Shown here one piece after another: positions 23,792 through 31,930 of a stretch of DNA of 64,000 bases. Position 1 is the stretch's first letter; each line of letters opens with the position of its first letter. Source of the stretch: CBDCDJ01 sp965215355 (GTDB lineage: Bacteria; Deinococcota; Deinococci; Deinococcales; Trueperaceae); NCBI GenBank assembly GCA_965215355.1, contig CBDCDJ010000007.1, positions 4,216,001 through 4,280,000 of the forward strand, written 5' to 3'. The notes beneath the pieces were generated by a model that did not search any database, had not been told where the DNA came from, and saw only the letters and a program-made list of their open reading frames with translations. The position numbers were made by a program, and so were the translations under genes.

Positions 23792-24460
23792 TTAAACGTC
23801 GGTACTTCTTTCCAAAGCACGAAAAGCCGCCTCGACACGCTCCAGAAAATAAGTATTCAGCTGCTTGGGATAACCTGCATCAGCCTTTCCCAAACTCTCG
23901 TAGTAGGTATCCTCTTCCGCACTCGTGGGAAAATACTCGAGTATAGGGGAGGTTTCCAGTGAAACTCCGGCCAGACCAAAGGTTACCCAAAGAAAATAGT
24001 GGTCCAATACCCGACCCGTGCGCCCGTTCGTGTCGGGGAAGGGGTGAACGTACTGAAAATCGTGGTGCCCCTGAGCGACAATCTCCACGACTTGTTCCAG
24101 GGTCGGTTCGTTCGGTGAGCTTTGCATCTCGTTTACTCGCGCCGCCAGGTTATCAAAGCGTTGTTTCAGTTCCAGGCGTACCTGATGCCACTCTACATGC
24201 ACCAGGCCTCCCGGCCCTCGGTTGTCGTTGCGGGGTTGTCCTGCCCACTCGTAGACAGGGTCGAACATTACCTTGTGCAGAGCGTAAACATCGGAGTCAC
24301 TTGGTGAGTGGCCGACCTTGTCCGCCCGTGACGCCCGTTTAAAAGTCCAGATACGACCACGAAGCTCAGCCTCGATAAGAAGAGGCTCGACTTTCTCGTA
24401 GCTTGTCAAGAGCCCCAAGCGCGTAGCTTGGGGTAAGGTGATTCGGTTCTGTCTCGCCAT
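23792..24460 (-). CDS. Fic-domain protein, toxin of a Fic/antitoxin pair
   Basis: 222 aa. The Fic core is 'VHPFPDTNGRTGRVLDHYFL', with catalytic His and the phosphate-binding Asn/Arg; the usual HPFxxGNGR has Thr where the first Gly normally stands. Upstream 'HKVMFDPVYEWAGQPRNDNR' is the strand-flap region. Fic enzymes AMPylate or otherwise nucleotidylate proteins. A 64-aa gene 16 bp upstream on the same strand probably encodes the antitoxin. No inhibitory (S/T)xxxE(G/N) motif is seen in this protein, as expected for a class I Fic with a separate antitoxin. Confidence 0.8.
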   Translation of the reverse strand: MARQNRITLPQATRLGLLTSYEKVEPLLIEAELRGRIWTFKRASRADKVGHSPSDSDVYALHKVMFDPVYEWAGQPRNDNRGPGGLVHVEWHQVRLELKQRFDNLAARVNEMQSSPNEPTLEQVVEIVAQGHHDFQYVHPFPDTNGRTGRVLDHYFLWVTFGLAGVSLETSPILEYFPTSAEEDTYYESLGKADAGYPKQLNTYFLERVEAAFRALERSTDV

Positions 24461-24476
24461 GCGGCTCGAGCTTGTG

Positions 24477-24671
24477 CTAAGGCGTCGCTACTTCTGTCTC
24501 GAAACGTTCTGCAACCTCGCGAATGCGCGTTATCGGAATGTCGTAGCCTTCGGCCTTCAAGGACTGGCGGACACTCTCGAGCAGCCTTTCGGGCAGTTTC
24601 GTTTCAGCAGTGGCCGGGTGCTGGCGTTGAATAGCGCGCATACGTTCGCTCAAACTTCGCTGGTTTGTCAT
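24477..24671 (-). CDS. Small protein upstream of fic, probable antitoxin
   Basis: 64 aa, charged and helical (MTNQRSLSERMRAIQRQHPA ... RIREVAERFETEVATP). It has no recognisable name. Position (16 bp upstream of the Fic gene, same strand) and size argue for the cognate antitoxin. A clear inhibition motif is not visible, so the mode of inhibition is unknown. AGAGGTGC before ATG 24671 is a good SD, unlike the leaderless neighbours. Confidence 0.55.
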   Translation of the reverse strand: MTNQRSLSERMRAIQRQHPATAETKLPERLLESVRQSLKAEGYDIPITRIREVAERFETEVATP

Positions 24672-24813
24672 AAAGCACCTCTAACCTTGCCTAAACAATA
24701 CCACGGGAAGAATTGTGTTGAGGCTCGAGCCGAGCAAGTTGGAGCGGGCTTGCGAGAGGTATTTAGGGTTTGGGCTCGAGTTGCCACCTACAGTTTAGAA
24801 GAAAGGTTAACCG

Positions 24814-25197
24814 TCATAACGTATTTACCGAGTACCTTTGCATGATGCTGTCGACTGTCGCCAAAACGAGGTCATGTGCTACCGCTTGGCAGACCAGCAA
24901 ACGGTCGAAGGGGTCACGGTGGTGAGGTGGCAATTTGACAAGCTCCGTTACCGTTACCTCGTCAACGTTCAAGCTGTAGATGTGGTGGCGTTTTCGCTGC
25001 AGAGGTAAGTATGCATCCGGGGACGAGGGTAAGGGCAGTTTGCCCAACTGATACTTGATGATAGCTTCCCAAACCGATACGACGCTCAAATAGACTTCGT
25101 TGTCCGGGTCGCGCACGGCGTTCAAAATGGGTTCCGGTAAACGTTTATCCCCGCTGATGTACCACAGAAAAACGTGGGTATCCAAAAGGACCTTCAT
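24814..25197 (-). CDS. vapC: VapC toxin, PIN-domain ribonuclease
   Basis: 127 aa. PIN residues: Asp in 'MKVLLDTHVFLWYIS', Glu in 'LSVVSVWEAIIK', Asp in 'HHRDPFDRLLVCQA' and Asp in 'LATVDSIMQRY'. A Mg-dependent endoribonuclease of the VapC type. ATG 25197 overlaps the antitoxin stop (ATGA), so it is translationally coupled. A decayed relative lies at 22384-22680. Confidence 0.9.
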   Translation of the reverse strand: MKVLLDTHVFLWYISGDKRLPEPILNAVRDPDNEVYLSVVSVWEAIIKYQLGKLPLPSSPDAYLPLQRKRHHIYSLNVDEVTVTELVKLPPHHRDPFDRLLVCQAVAHDLVLATVDSIMQRYSVNTL

Positions 25198-25412
25198 GCA
25201 CGCTCGAAGTCATCCAAAATATCGCCCGGCAAAGGTGCGTCGAAGTCGTCCGGCACGCTGAACTCGCCTTTGCAAAGCCCGAAAGGGCGAAGTTTTTCGG
25301 TAGGTTCGTCCTCGAGAATCGTCACCAACGCCTGGCGTTTGTCACCCAAGGCGACAGGCTCGAGCAGTTCCACTTTGCCCTGCTCGTCGATAATGGCTTT
25401 CACCGTGCGCAT
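25194..25412 (-). CDS. VapB-type antitoxin (DUF2281-like)
   Basis: 72 aa. 'MRTVKAIIDEQGKVELLEPV' is an AbrB/MazE-like opening; the C-terminal 'SVPDDFDAPLPGDILDDFE' is the acidic peptide seen in DUF2281-type antitoxins that wraps a PIN toxin. TAAACT at 25419-25424 lies 6 nt upstream (leaderless). The stop overlaps the vapC start. Confidence 0.85.
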   Translation of the reverse strand: MRTVKAIIDEQGKVELLEPVALGDKRQALVTILEDEPTEKLRPFGLCKGEFSVPDDFDAPLPGDILDDFERA

Positions 25413-25418
25413 GAAAGC

Positions 25419-25424
25419 AGTTTA
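25419..25424 (-). promoter_or_regulatory. -10 box (TAAACT) of the vapBC operon
   Basis: TAAACT on the minus strand, 6 nt before ATG 25412. Confidence 0.5.
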
Positions 25425-25455
25425 GCATTTGTGGGCTGGAGGCTCGAGATAGAGT

Positions 25456-27249
25456 TCAGGAATTATCTGAATTGCTCAATACTGCGAAAATGAATGGACG
25501 GCTGTAAATATTTACTGCCAGATACCACAGATATATACTTTGTGCGTTAAAAAACTGACCGTCCAATAGAAGACCGTGGGCCAAGTTGTTACGCAAATTG
25601 GCTCCAAATCTATCCACTAACAATCCCCTGAGTTCGTAAATAGTGTCTTTCCCTAAAACCTCTAAAAGAACCGAAGAAAATTCCTCTTCCTCCAGCATTC
25701 TGTTGAGGCTGATCTCATCTTGAATGCCTTCACTTGTGTATTTGGAAGTAATTTTTTCTTTCTGAACAAGAATGTGGCGAAGTGTCGACTCCAGTTGTGG
25801 AACTAAGATATGTGCGGCTGATAAAAAATCACCTTGCAAACCTGCCACTATTCCTTTCAAGACGGAATACTCGTGTCCATAAGGAATGTAGAGATTACCA
25901 GTGATAATAGGAGCCAAGTCTTGCAAGGTAAATGTGTGTGCATACAAAATTTCCTGTCGAGCGGGCTCTATAGTCATTCCTACAAAACTCTGACGGTAAA
26001 GATTCTGATGCTGAAACACATCTGCTAGTAGCGTTTCCTCTTCACTTTCCGGTGGGTTGGCAACGTTTCGTCCAAAAGCGTCAACTACTTTGGTGGGTAG
26101 CAACCTTTTTAGGACATACCTTCCTTGATCGTCTTTGGCTTGCTGAACTAGGTGATCATGCGATAGGGGTAGATGTAGCCGAGCGAATTTAATGAACGAA
26201 GAAAGAAAATTTTCGTCTGAAACAGCTTCAATGGCATTTTGACGTATTTCCTCTACTTTGGAATCACCTTCAAGAGAAACTGAAATTGGAGCCATCTGCT
26301 TAGTGGCCTCTTTTTGAACATTCAAGAGTTGTTTGTGCAGTTCTTCGACCTTTTGGTGAGTTTCGGGGAGTGACCTATAAATGTTTATAGCTCTCTCTAA
26401 CTGATACGAAATTTGGAACCGCGCAAGGTTGGGATTCTTCAATCCCGAGTTGGCCGCTTTGACCCACATTTCAGCTTTGTTGATAATTACTCGTCTCTCG
26501 TTATCTTCATCTTTGAGTTTTTGGTAACACTCTGCGGCAAGCTGCCAATGCTCTTCAACCCTGTGCCAAGAGGGTTCTTTATTTTCTTCATTTTGCGCAA
26601 GCTTTTCGGCTAACTGAGCGAGTTGATTTGTATCACCATAGTTATTGTCAAGTAGAAGTTGGATAAGCCGATTAGAGTAAAACAAAGGATCTTGTGCATT
26701 TTCGCGTATAACACACTCCTCTATGTACTGAAGAACGGTTTTAATTTCAGGTGAGTTTTTCCCTAAACTTTTTGCTAAAGCTAGCGCGCGAGTCAGCGCA
26801 TGAACAGGTTCTATCCAGTCTTCTGGATTGTCAGTAAGCTTGGCGTAATCTACATAGGCTGAAACAGCAACTCTCGCACTTTTGTGATCTCTTTTAAAGT
26901 GCCATAAAACGTCACCAATTCTCGCTTTTAAAGCAGTGTTGTGAATATTTCTGAGAATGGCTCTTAGCAGTTCTTCATCACCACTTGTCAGTTGCCCATT
27001 AACAAACAAGCGAACATTGCCTAACTCTTCGGGCGTACCAAAGACCTCTTTTTGATCAGGGTAAAAGCGTAAAAACACAACAGTTGTAAGAAGGTCATAC
27101 AAATGTGCAATACGCCAATCTCCATGTTGGGCATACTCGTTGTACTTTTTTCGGAAATGATCGAAAAAGTTGTATACTTCCTCTTCTAACAAGTCATCAT
27201 CGAGATTAAGTTGTTGCAACTCTGAATCTTCAAAAGGAGTATATGTCAT
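25456..27249 (-). CDS. DUF4209 / HEPN-like protein, AT-rich acquired gene
   Basis: 597 aa, no TM. Mostly helical, with TPR-like pairs in the middle (VEEHWQLAAECYQKLKDEDN ... LERAINIYRSLPETHQKVEE). The C-terminal domain carries R553-N-N-L-A-H558-G, the RNxxxHG motif of DUF4209, equivalent to the Rx4-6H ribonuclease motif of HEPN domains. Base composition is clearly lower in GC than its neighbours and it contains no CTCGAG in 1.8 kb, unlike nearly every other long gene here, which suggests recent transfer. It lies beside a row of toxin-antitoxin genes. A defence or abortive-infection ribonuclease role is inferred; the catalytic activity is unproven. Confidence 0.7.
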   Translation of the reverse strand: MTYTPFEDSELQQLNLDDDLLEEEVYNFFDHFRKKYNEYAQHGDWRIAHLYDLLTTVVFLRFYPDQKEVFGTPEELGNVRLFVNGQLTSGDEELLRAILRNIHNTALKARIGDVLWHFKRDHKSARVAVSAYVDYAKLTDNPEDWIEPVHALTRALALAKSLGKNSPEIKTVLQYIEECVIRENAQDPLFYSNRLIQLLLDNNYGDTNQLAQLAEKLAQNEENKEPSWHRVEEHWQLAAECYQKLKDEDNERRVIINKAEMWVKAANSGLKNPNLARFQISYQLERAINIYRSLPETHQKVEELHKQLLNVQKEATKQMAPISVSLEGDSKVEEIRQNAIEAVSDENFLSSFIKFARLHLPLSHDHLVQQAKDDQGRYVLKRLLPTKVVDAFGRNVANPPESEEETLLADVFQHQNLYRQSFVGMTIEPARQEILYAHTFTLQDLAPIITGNLYIPYGHEYSVLKGIVAGLQGDFLSAAHILVPQLESTLRHILVQKEKITSKYTSEGIQDEISLNRMLEEEEFSSVLLEVLGKDTIYELRGLLVDRFGANLRNNLAHGLLLDGQFFNAQSIYLWYLAVNIYSRPFIFAVLSNSDNS

Positions 27250-27365
27250 AACAAAGGTTATTTTAATCCTTTTGGCCTACTCTCTTCGCAACTCGTAAAG
27301 TTCCTCGTACTTCTCCGTCAGATACTCCAAATAAGCTCTCGAGCCCTTCCCAACACCTCGAGCCC

Positions 27366-28142
27366 CTACCGCCCCCCGTCAACCGACAGCGTCTGCCCCG
27401 TCACCCAGCCCGCCATGTCGCTGGCGAAAAACAGCACCCCGTTGGCGATGTCCTCGGGCGTGCCGAGCCGCCGCAGGGCGATGTTTTGCAGCAGCTGTTC
27501 TTGACCCTCTTGCCCGTAAGCCTGCCATTGCCGCTCGGTCGTCGGGTTCGAGCGCACGAAGCCCGGCGCGATACAGTTCACCGTCACACCCCACGGGCCG
27601 AGTTCGTGGGCGAGTTGCCGCGTCAAGCCGATAAGTCCCGCTTTCGCCGCCGCGTAGGCTTGAATCCCGGTCAGGCTCACCCCGAGCCCTGCACCGCTCG
27701 AGATGTTGACAATCCGCCCACCCGCTTGTTTTTCACCTGCCTTTTTGAGATAGGGCGCGGCGGCCTGGCTCATCCAGAACGCGCCGTCCAAGTTCACGCC
27801 GAAAATCGCGTGCCAGTCCGTTTCGGGGACTTGCTCGAGCGGTCGCCCGGTTTGCCCCAGCACGCCGCCCGCGTTGTTGACGAGCACGTCTAGCCGTCCT
27901 GTGTCTTCCGCGGCTCGCTTGACAAACGCCCCCACCCCGTCGCGGTCGGTCACGTCGAGGGGAAAAGTGCTGAGGTTGCCTGTCTCCCGCCCGAGCTGTT
28001 CGGTTTCTTGCAGCGCGTCTAGCAGCACGTCGCCGCCGTAGACGTTCGCACCCAGCCGGGTGAAAGCGAGGGCGATGGCCCGCCCGAAGCCGTGCGCGGC
28101 CCCGGTCACGAGGACGGTTTGGCCGTCAAAGCGAAGCTGCAC
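27366..28142 (-). CDS. SDR-family oxidoreductase
   Basis: 258 aa classical short-chain dehydrogenase: 'VLVTGAAHGFGRAIALAF' (TGxxxGxG), LVNNAGG, Ser in 'IVNISSGAGLGVS', YAAAK catalytic Tyr/Lys, and 'CIAPGFVRS', ending TGQTLSVDGGR. The start at GTG 28142 overlaps the end of the upstream reductase gene by 17 bp, so it is coupled. Third gene of an operon with the creatininase-family and ketopantoate-reductase-family genes; substrate unknown. Confidence 0.85.
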   Translation of the reverse strand: MQLRFDGQTVLVTGAAHGFGRAIALAFTRLGANVYGGDVLLDALQETEQLGRETGNLSTFPLDVTDRDGVGAFVKRAAEDTGRLDVLVNNAGGVLGQTGRPLEQVPETDWHAIFGVNLDGAFWMSQAAAPYLKKAGEKQAGGRIVNISSGAGLGVSLTGIQAYAAAKAGLIGLTRQLAHELGPWGVTVNCIAPGFVRSNPTTERQWQAYGQEGQEQLLQNIALRRLGTPEDIANGVLFFASDMAGWVTGQTLSVDGGR

Positions 28143-29154
28143 GGCACTCCCGTTGCAGCTCGAGCAAGTTCGCCCAAGCCCGCGACCGCTTCCCCTGCTC
28201 GACCTCACTCATGAGTTGAGCGAGCGTTCTCAAGGTCGGAACTGGAAGAGAATGTTTCTCGGCTAAGTCCAGAACGGGACCGTACTGCGCCTCGAACTCG
28301 GTCTTGCGCCCATGAACCGCGAGGTCGCGCCACACGCCGCTGTGGGTTTTGGCCGAGCGCTTGTTGAAGGCGACCATCTCGTCAAAGGATTGTTCGACAG
28401 CGGTTTCGTCGGCGCTGAGGAAAGCTGCGGGGTCGAAGCCGTTGAAACCCAGCGGCGTGACGCCTGCGGCCGCGGCGACCTCCAGCACCTCTCGAGCCAA
28501 GGCGGTGAGCCCCGGTCGCACTTCAGGGGACGCCAGCACCTCGGCGATGCTCACGTCGGTCAGCGCGCTCGCAAAGAGCGTCGCGCCGTAGCCCATCTTG
28601 CCCCACAGGTAGCCCCAGATGTTGTCGGTGGTGACGGCGTCGGGTTCAAAACGTCGCAGAAGTTTGTGAAGTTCTTTCAAACGTTCGCTCTTTACGCCGT
28701 CCAGCTCGCCCACCACCACCGCGCCGCGTCCGCCGTAGTGGACGACGCCCGGCTCGAGCACGTCCGCGCCGAAGTTCACAAATGCGCCGACGGTGCGCTT
28801 CTGTCCCACGGCTCGAGCGATTGAACGTTCGTTGAGGCCGTTTTGTAAGGAGACGACATAGCCATCTCTACTCAAGTGCGGGCGCAGTTGCTCAGTTGCC
28901 GCCTCGGTGTGGAGGGCTTTGACGCAGAGAAAAACCGTGTCCCACTCGCCTTCGACTTCGTCAGTGTGCAGGGCGTGTACGGGGATGGTGAAAGCCTCTA
29001 CGGGACCTTGCAGCTCGAGCCCCTTTTCCTTCATGGCTTCGACGTGGGCGCGGTTCGCGTCGACGAAAGTAACGTCTACACCTGCACGTGCTAAGTACGC
29101 GCCAATTGTCCCGCCGATGGCCCCCGCGCCCCAAACGAGAACCTTCACCGCCAC
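28126..29154 (-). CDS. 2-dehydropantoate 2-reductase (ApbA/PanE) family protein
   Basis: 342 aa. The N-terminal Rossmann domain (VLVWGAGAIGGTIGAYLARA) is followed by VFLCVKALHTE, VSLQNGLNE and a C-terminal helical domain with NIWGYLWGKMGYGA carrying the usual Lys. It reduces a 2-keto acid with NADPH. The operon with creatininase-family and SDR genes makes a catabolic role more likely than pantothenate synthesis. GTG 29154 lies within the end of the creatininase-family gene (10-bp overlap). Confidence 0.8.
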   Translation of the reverse strand: MAVKVLVWGAGAIGGTIGAYLARAGVDVTFVDANRAHVEAMKEKGLELQGPVEAFTIPVHALHTDEVEGEWDTVFLCVKALHTEAATEQLRPHLSRDGYVVSLQNGLNERSIARAVGQKRTVGAFVNFGADVLEPGVVHYGGRGAVVVGELDGVKSERLKELHKLLRRFEPDAVTTDNIWGYLWGKMGYGATLFASALTDVSIAEVLASPEVRPGLTALAREVLEVAAAAGVTPLGFNGFDPAAFLSADETAVEQSFDEMVAFNKRSAKTHSGVWRDLAVHGRKTEFEAQYGPVLDLAEKHSLPVPTLRTLAQLMSEVEQGKRSRAWANLLELQRECRAASL

Positions 29155-29843
29155 GGTCCTTCTAAAGCTTGTCTAACCTCCTCGACGCCGACGCGCCAAA
29201 CCTCGCTCATATCCTCGTCAGGCCGTTCGTAACGACCGCCAAACGAGCCGTCGCCTAGCAGCTCGCGCACGCCCGCCGCTGACAAGAGCCGCATAAGTTC
29301 GGTGTCCACCATCGGTTTTTGGGTATCGGGTGACGTGACGCCCTCCAACCGCGTCCACGCAAAGGCTTCCATCCACGAGGCGTGGGAGGCATTTGCGTCA
29401 ATTTCGCGCACCTTCGAAAGCGTTTTGGGCGCGTTCCACCAGTTGTGCCACTTCACTTGCACGTTTTCATGCTCGTTCAGCCACTCCTGCAACACGGCGC
29501 TCGCCGGGCTGTTGCCGCCGTGGCCGTTGACGAACAGGACGCGCTTGAAGCCGGTTGCGGCCAGGCTGTCCAGGATGTCTGTGAGGATGCGGGTGTAGGT
29601 CTCGAGCCTCAAACTCACCGTGCCGGGATAGCCGAGAAAGTAAGGCGCCATGCCGTAGGCGAGCACCGGGAAAACCGGCACGTTCAAGGGTGCGGCAGCC
29701 TCCCGCGCCACGCGCTCGGCCAAGATGTTGTCGACGCAGAGGCTTAAAAAAGCGTGCTGCTCGGTCGAGCCCAAGGGGACGACGGCGCGGTCGTCGTGCG
29801 CTAGGTAGGTTTCGACCTGCCTCCAATTCATCGTGTCAATCAT
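29145..29843 (-). CDS. Creatininase-family amidohydrolase/lactonase
   Basis: 232 aa. 'VVPLGSTEQHAFLSLCVDNI' supplies the metal ligands Glu, His and Asp of the family, and 'FVNGHGGNSPA' the conserved loop; Glu/His near the C-terminus complete the site. These binuclear-metal enzymes open cyclic amides or hydrolyse formamides. SD AAGGAGAACAC precedes ATG 29843. First gene of a three-gene operon; it starts 51 bp downstream of the helicase gene and might be cotranscribed with it. Confidence 0.8.
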   Translation of the reverse strand: MIDTMNWRQVETYLAHDDRAVVPLGSTEQHAFLSLCVDNILAERVAREAAAPLNVPVFPVLAYGMAPYFLGYPGTVSLRLETYTRILTDILDSLAATGFKRVLFVNGHGGNSPASAVLQEWLNEHENVQVKWHNWWNAPKTLSKVREIDANASHASWMEAFAWTRLEGVTSPDTQKPMVDTELMRLLSAAGVRELLGDGSFGGRYERPDEDMSEVWRVGVEEVRQALEGPWR

Positions 29844-29894
29844 GTGTTCTCCTTAAAGCCGTGAAAAGCTTACCGGGAGGCTCGTCGAGCTGGC

Positions 29895-31928
29895 TCACGT
29901 CACCAGCTCCCGCAACCGCGCCCGCAGCTCGGGCTGCGCCGGTAGCAAAGTAGCGCTTTGGTAAAGGGCGGCGAAGCGCTCCAGGTGGACGTGCTCGAGC
30001 ACCGCCCTCGCCGCCAACGCGGGCGGCAACAGCTCGTGAAAACGCCCGAGTTCCAGGTAGGGCGCGACCACGGGCGTGAGGTCGTGCAAGGTCTGAACAG
30101 CCAGCGTTTCGTCCCACGGCGGCAGAGCGGCTGTTTGCGCGGGCAGGTGGATACAAAACTCGTTGACGGGGTTCGGGGCCTCGCCCTCAGCATCGGCTTC
30201 GTCATTCTTGGCAGCATGCGCGTCCAGAAGGGCCGCCAGCCACAAGCCGTAGACATCTCCCCAAAAGTGAAACAGCAGCGCGCCGCGCAGTTCATGCAGG
30301 TAGGGCAGTTCGCCTGCTCGGAGGCCGAGCGCGCGGGCGGCGGTCAGAGTGACGCTAAGCGGAACCGCGAAGGGCGCGGTGCGAAAGTGCATCACTTCGT
30401 CAGCTTTCTCTTCGCCGCGTTTCTCGACCCCGAAGGTGTAACGGTCCTGCCACCGCACCTCGACGCTTTGCCCGCCCATGAGCAGGGTGTCGCCCCGGCC
30501 ACGGGGTCGCTCGGCCATCGCGATGGCGCGGCCCGTGTAGGCGTCGACGATGCGGGCCGTTAAGTTTTCGCCGCCGATGTTGCTGTAAATTTCGTGCGCG
30601 TCGGCAAGCTCGTTCAAGTTGACGCCCGCCCGCCACTCGCCGGGTTGACCCGTGCGGAGGTACTGGAGAGTCTGAAGGTGATGAAGAATGTCGCGGAGGT
30701 CGTCGTCGCCTGAGTCTTCAGGCACGACGCGGCGCAGGTCGGCGAAGCGCAGCCCGCCCGTGGGGCTCTGTTTGAGCAGGCTGAAGGTCTGCTGGACGAC
30801 GACCGAAGGTTTGAAGCGGTAAGGCATGTCGTCGTTTTCACCGAGGCCGTGAGCCAGGCGCAACAGGGCGTCGAAGCGCAACTGTTCGCGCGGCGAGCGG
30901 AACAGGCACAGCACGTAGGTTGCACCCCCCCGCCGCCCACCCCGGCCGATGCGCTGGAGCAGCGAACTCACGCTCGGCGGCGGCCCCAGCAGCGCCACCT
31001 CGTCGATAGAACCGATGTCGACGCCCAGCTCGAGGGTCGAACTGCTCACGCAAACCGCCACGCTCGCCGCGGCGAAACGTGCCTCGACCTCGCGGCGCAG
31101 GCCCGCGTCCAAGTTGCCGTAGTGGACGAATATCTCGGCCTCGAAAGGAAGATTGCTGCGCAAATAAGCAGCGGTTTGCTCGACCTCATGGCGGGTGTTG
31201 CAAAAGACGAGGGTTTTGTCCGCGCTGCGACGAGCGAGCGCGGCGCTCAGGTCGGCGAGGCTCGGCAGGGGCTCGAGTTCGGCTTGCAGTGTGCGCCCGC
31301 CCTCGACCGCGACGATGACGGCTTCTTGCGGGTGCAGGTAGCGCCCGGCCACCTCGGCGGGCCGCGCCACCGTGGCCGACAGGGCGACGCGCTGTTGCGG
31401 TGCGGCTCCGGCGTAGCGGCGAATGGCCTCGAGCCGCGCCAGCAGACAGCGCAACTGGTCGCCGCGCACGCCGCCGTCGAACAGGTGAACCTCGTCGATG
31501 ACTAAGGCGCGCAGCGTGGTGAACACTCTGGGCGTGCGGGTCAGCAGCGAGTCGAGCGATTCCGGCGTGGTGACGAGCAGCGCGGGCGGGCGCGCCGCCG
31601 AAACCGGGCCGGTGTCGCCGCTTTTCAGCGCCGCGCTCACGCCCAGGCGCTCCAAGGGCGGCGTCAAGCGCCCATACAAATCGCGCGCCAGCGCGCGGGT
31701 GGGGCAGAGATAAAGAATGTGGAGGCCCTTTTCTTCCGCGCTGTACCGCTCAAGGAGCGGGGCCAGCGCCGCCTCCGTTTTGCCCGAAGCCGTGGCCGAG
31801 GTGATAAGCGCGTCGCGGCCCGCCAAAAGAACCGGCAACGCCCGGCGCTGCACCTCGGTAAAGTTGCCGTGGCCGGCAAAAAAGGCGGGCCAGGTGCGCG
31901 GCAACTGCGCTTTCAGGTCTCTACCCAC
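29895..31928 (-). CDS. Superfamily II DEVH helicase (Lhr / BrxHI-like) of the ATPase operon
   Basis: 677 aa. Motif I 'SATASGKTEAALAPLL' (about 44-59), Ia 'YLCPTRALARDL', Ib 'VTTPESLDSLL', II 'IDEVH' (144-148), III 'ALSATVARP', IV-V 'LVFCNTRHEVEQTAAYL' and 'SSSTLELGVDIGSIDEV', VI 'QRIGRGGRRGG'. The layout and GDTG/RGGR features resemble Lhr-type helicases, including BrxHI of type 2 BREX. The C-terminal 250 residues are family-specific. It starts at GTG 31928, 2 nt after the stop of the second ATPase gene. Last of the four codirectional genes. Confidence 0.82.
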   Translation of the reverse strand: MGRDLKAQLPRTWPAFFAGHGNFTEVQRRALPVLLAGRDALITSATASGKTEAALAPLLERYSAEEKGLHILYLCPTRALARDLYGRLTPPLERLGVSAALKSGDTGPVSAARPPALLVTTPESLDSLLTRTPRVFTTLRALVIDEVHLFDGGVRGDQLRCLLARLEAIRRYAGAAPQQRVALSATVARPAEVAGRYLHPQEAVIVAVEGGRTLQAELEPLPSLADLSAALARRSADKTLVFCNTRHEVEQTAAYLRSNLPFEAEIFVHYGNLDAGLRREVEARFAAASVAVCVSSSTLELGVDIGSIDEVALLGPPPSVSSLLQRIGRGGRRGGATYVLCLFRSPREQLRFDALLRLAHGLGENDDMPYRFKPSVVVQQTFSLLKQSPTGGLRFADLRRVVPEDSGDDDLRDILHHLQTLQYLRTGQPGEWRAGVNLNELADAHEIYSNIGGENLTARIVDAYTGRAIAMAERPRGRGDTLLMGGQSVEVRWQDRYTFGVEKRGEEKADEVMHFRTAPFAVPLSVTLTAARALGLRAGELPYLHELRGALLFHFWGDVYGLWLAALLDAHAAKNDEADAEGEAPNPVNEFCIHLPAQTAALPPWDETLAVQTLHDLTPVVAPYLELGRFHELLPPALAARAVLEHVHLERFAALYQSATLLPAQPELRARLRELVT

Positions 31929-31930
31929 AC

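Noticed and set aside
29145..29843. Including the creatininase-family gene as a fifth member of the helicase operon
   Set aside because: Only 51 bp separates them, but it has its own SD and overlaps the two metabolic genes downstream; a functional link to the ATPases is not supported.
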